NCBI RefSeq assembly: GCF_000001735.4
Contig: NC_003074.8
Location: 4,092,101 to 4,156,100 of the forward strand
Source of the DNA: Arabidopsis thaliana
Lineage: Eukaryota > Streptophyta > Magnoliopsida > Brassicales > Brassicaceae
DNA: 64,000 nucleotides
Reading direction: 5' to 3'
A program made the position numbers and the translations under genes. Position 1 is the first letter of the stretch; the number at the start of each line of letters is the position of its first letter. A model generated the notes under the pieces. That model was given only the letters and a program-made list of their open reading frames with translations. It was not told the DNA's origin and made no database searches. Of this stretch, positions 62,396 to 64,000 are shown in pieces.

Positions 62396-63029
62396 TTAAC
62401 AGACATGTTATATTCTCTGTCTATGGGGTCAAGGGTTCGTGCCTGAAGTAACGATCCAAATGGCAGGCGAATCAAGAAAGAATGAGATATTTTTGGCTGA
62501 TTAATTTGGAGATTCAAGAAGCTAGTTTAGGAGAGCTCATGGGAAAATGAGCAGATGGGTCTCTTCCACAACTGCTAATTTAGGTTCACAACGAGGTACA
62601 TAGATATTTTTTCTTACATGTATTCTAAAGTATAGACATGTGTATAAGGGAATTGTGATTTTGATTCAATTTTTGGTGATTCTGTTCATTGAATCCTATT
62701 GAATTCGACTACTGAATTTGATCTTAATTTACTTACTCTTTGATTCCTTCGTATTGTATATGTGGTATTTTTGGCAAAGCTATAAGCTAATAAATTCTTG
62801 ATTTTCAATCATTACATATACTAGACTGGAAATGCAAGTTTTTACTTTATATTCAACTAGAATACTAGAGTTTATCCAGTTGAACGAAACCAAGACCCCG
62901 AAGCATTTTGGAGTCATTAGGCAACGAACCCATTATAATGTATATAGAAATGATCTTAGTACGGCGAAAGCCAATGAAATTAACAAAAAATACACTGCCA
63001 AACTAAAGTAGTAGAATTCACCTACTAGA
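62396..63029. other. HAC5 3' UTR and flank
   Basis: 3' untranslated sequence to about 62,780 (with an AATAAA-like AATAAATTC near 62790), then AT-rich flank meeting the end of the F-box remnant. No other gene is seen. Confidence 0.55.
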
Positions 63030-64000
63030 CATTCCATGGTGAAATGGATCAGACAGTTTGATGAAACTCTGGGAAGCTTCATAAGAGCATTGGTGATCGT
63101 CAGGAACCTTTTCTTAACATCCTTGCCTTCACTCAATTCGACATTAACATTGACAGTTTCAAGACGTTTTAAATTTGCCAAGAAATGCCTCATTCGTTTC
63201 AGCTCTTCCTCTTATCCCTCTTAGGGGTGCAAACGCAGGCGTCACCACGTTTGTCTGTAACTTCATGCACAAGACCGTGAAAGCAAAAAGAACAAGGCAT
63301 AAGCAAATTCATGGGAATAATAACTTTAGCAAAGAAACAGAAGTGCGTGGTGATCGAACGAAATAGATGATACCTTGATGACTTAAGTTTCTAGATTTGG
63401 AGAGTAGTTAAGGAGAAGTGGCTCCACTTACCAGCCTCTTTCTTTGTTACACTCAAAAGATAAAGTAACGAGGTTGGGAAACACCGGGATTGATTTACAG
63501 CACGAGTAAAATACCTGGGATCTATTGTCACAACCAAAACAAACATATACACAAAATGAGACTTTGCTAGCTAGCATGCACTTCAAATAGAATCAACCAA
63601 TAGAAGAAGAAGACGTAGCAGAGACTGACCTCAAGAGAAACAGCGGACAAGTGAAGGGTTTTAACATTGCTTATCCCTGCAACCAGATTCGTAACATAAC
63701 CAACAATATCCTCTGTATCACCATCCACATAATAATTAATAGTCATCTGGAAGACGCTCCCATGAGTGTAGCTTCTACAAGGGAACCCAAATCAACCTCA
63801 TAATCTTCTGCGGGATAACCAGAATAGTCAAGATAGACAAGACTGGGTGTATCAAACAGACGAAAACCCTTGTGACCGTTAGGGTAACGGGGCCAATGAT
63901 AAGAGCTGGTCAGTCGTTTGATAAGAGAAGGACTAGACACGGTCCCTCCATCAAACAAATATTATTAAAAGGAAAAAAAAAGAGATAAATGAAAATTGGT
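63030..64000 (-). pseudogene. F-box/LRR gene remnant, C-terminal part, cut by window end
   Basis: Read on the minus strand from the window end, pieces follow the order of the large Arabidopsis F-box/LRR family (substrate receptors of SCF ubiquitin ligases): [24 protein letters not shown] and DLGSLVEA (63958-63743); then, one frame over, YVTNLVAGISNVKTLHLSA (63690-63627); SIPVFPNLVTLSFECNKERG (to about 63431); PLLLNYSPNLE; GLVHEVTDKRGDACVC (63270-63220); [13 protein letters not shown] and [10 protein letters not shown]. Decay is plain. There is a frameshift near 63740, TAA at 63430-63428 and 63385-63383 in the aligned frame, an intron acceptor reading AC instead of AG before GLVHE, and a missing segment before EELKRM. 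The F-box itself is not in the window. Family assignment is firm; the individual parent is unknown. Confidence 0.8.

Noticed and set aside
1-64000. Search for CRISPR arrays, bacterial operons, integrated virus-like or LTR elements
   Set aside because: No regularly spaced repeats, no bacterial gene organisation, and no capsid, polymerase, integrase or LTR signature was recognised in any frame.

Overview
The window is nuclear DNA of a small-genome crucifer, almost certainly Arabidopsis thaliana, chromosome 3. The spliced proteins match, in order, the set I know from memory as AT3G12860 to AT3G12980. Gene density (about 17 loci in 64 kb), short AT-rich introns with GT-AG ends, teloboxes and site II elements in ribosomal-type promoters, and very little transposon DNA all fit. 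Gene identities come from recognising protein sequences, not from a search.

Layout. 1-8.2 kb: 3' part of a NOP56-like box C/D snoRNP gene (+), a small coiled-coil membrane protein (-), a pectin methylesterase/invertase inhibitor (+) and the CCT-domain regulator ASML2 (+). 12.5-23.6 kb: scopoletin 8-hydroxylase S8H (+), a JUB1-type NAC factor (+) and a second cytosolic eEF2 gene (+). The eEF2 copy carries one frameshift and one in-frame stop. 23.6-30 kb: a 6.4-kb gene-poor stretch with one Stowaway-like MITE. 30-42.7 kb: RING protein BRG3 (-), a chloroplast RsfS/Iojap protein (+), an unusual 2OG-oxygenase-like protein (-) and a NAL1-type trypsin-like protease (-). 43.5-53.8 kb: a SAUR-like gene (-), the seed-maturation protein SMP1 (+), a 25-residue ribosomal protein eL41 gene split by an intron (-), a Ser-rich DUF1645-like protein (-) and a NAC1-like factor (+). 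54-62.4 kb: the CBP/p300-type histone acetyltransferase HAC5 (+, 16 coding exons, 1670 residues). 63-64 kb: a decayed F-box/LRR gene (-) running off the window end.

The genes are independently promoted and do not form one pathway. Several (NOP56, the inhibitor, eEF2, eL41, the Ser-rich protein, NAC1-like) have close relatives in the same order on chromosome 1 around AT1G56010-AT1G56110, so this looks like one arm of an ancient whole-genome duplication. The broken eEF2 copy then reads as late loss of one duplicate of an essential gene. I found no CRISPR array, tRNA, rRNA, intact transposon gene or convincing new multi-gene system. The most useful leads are the broken eEF2 with its duplicated promoter block, the tiny eL41 gene, an exon-derived repeat just inside a NAC intron, a G-box cluster upstream of BRG3, and the degenerate iron site of the 2OG-like protein.
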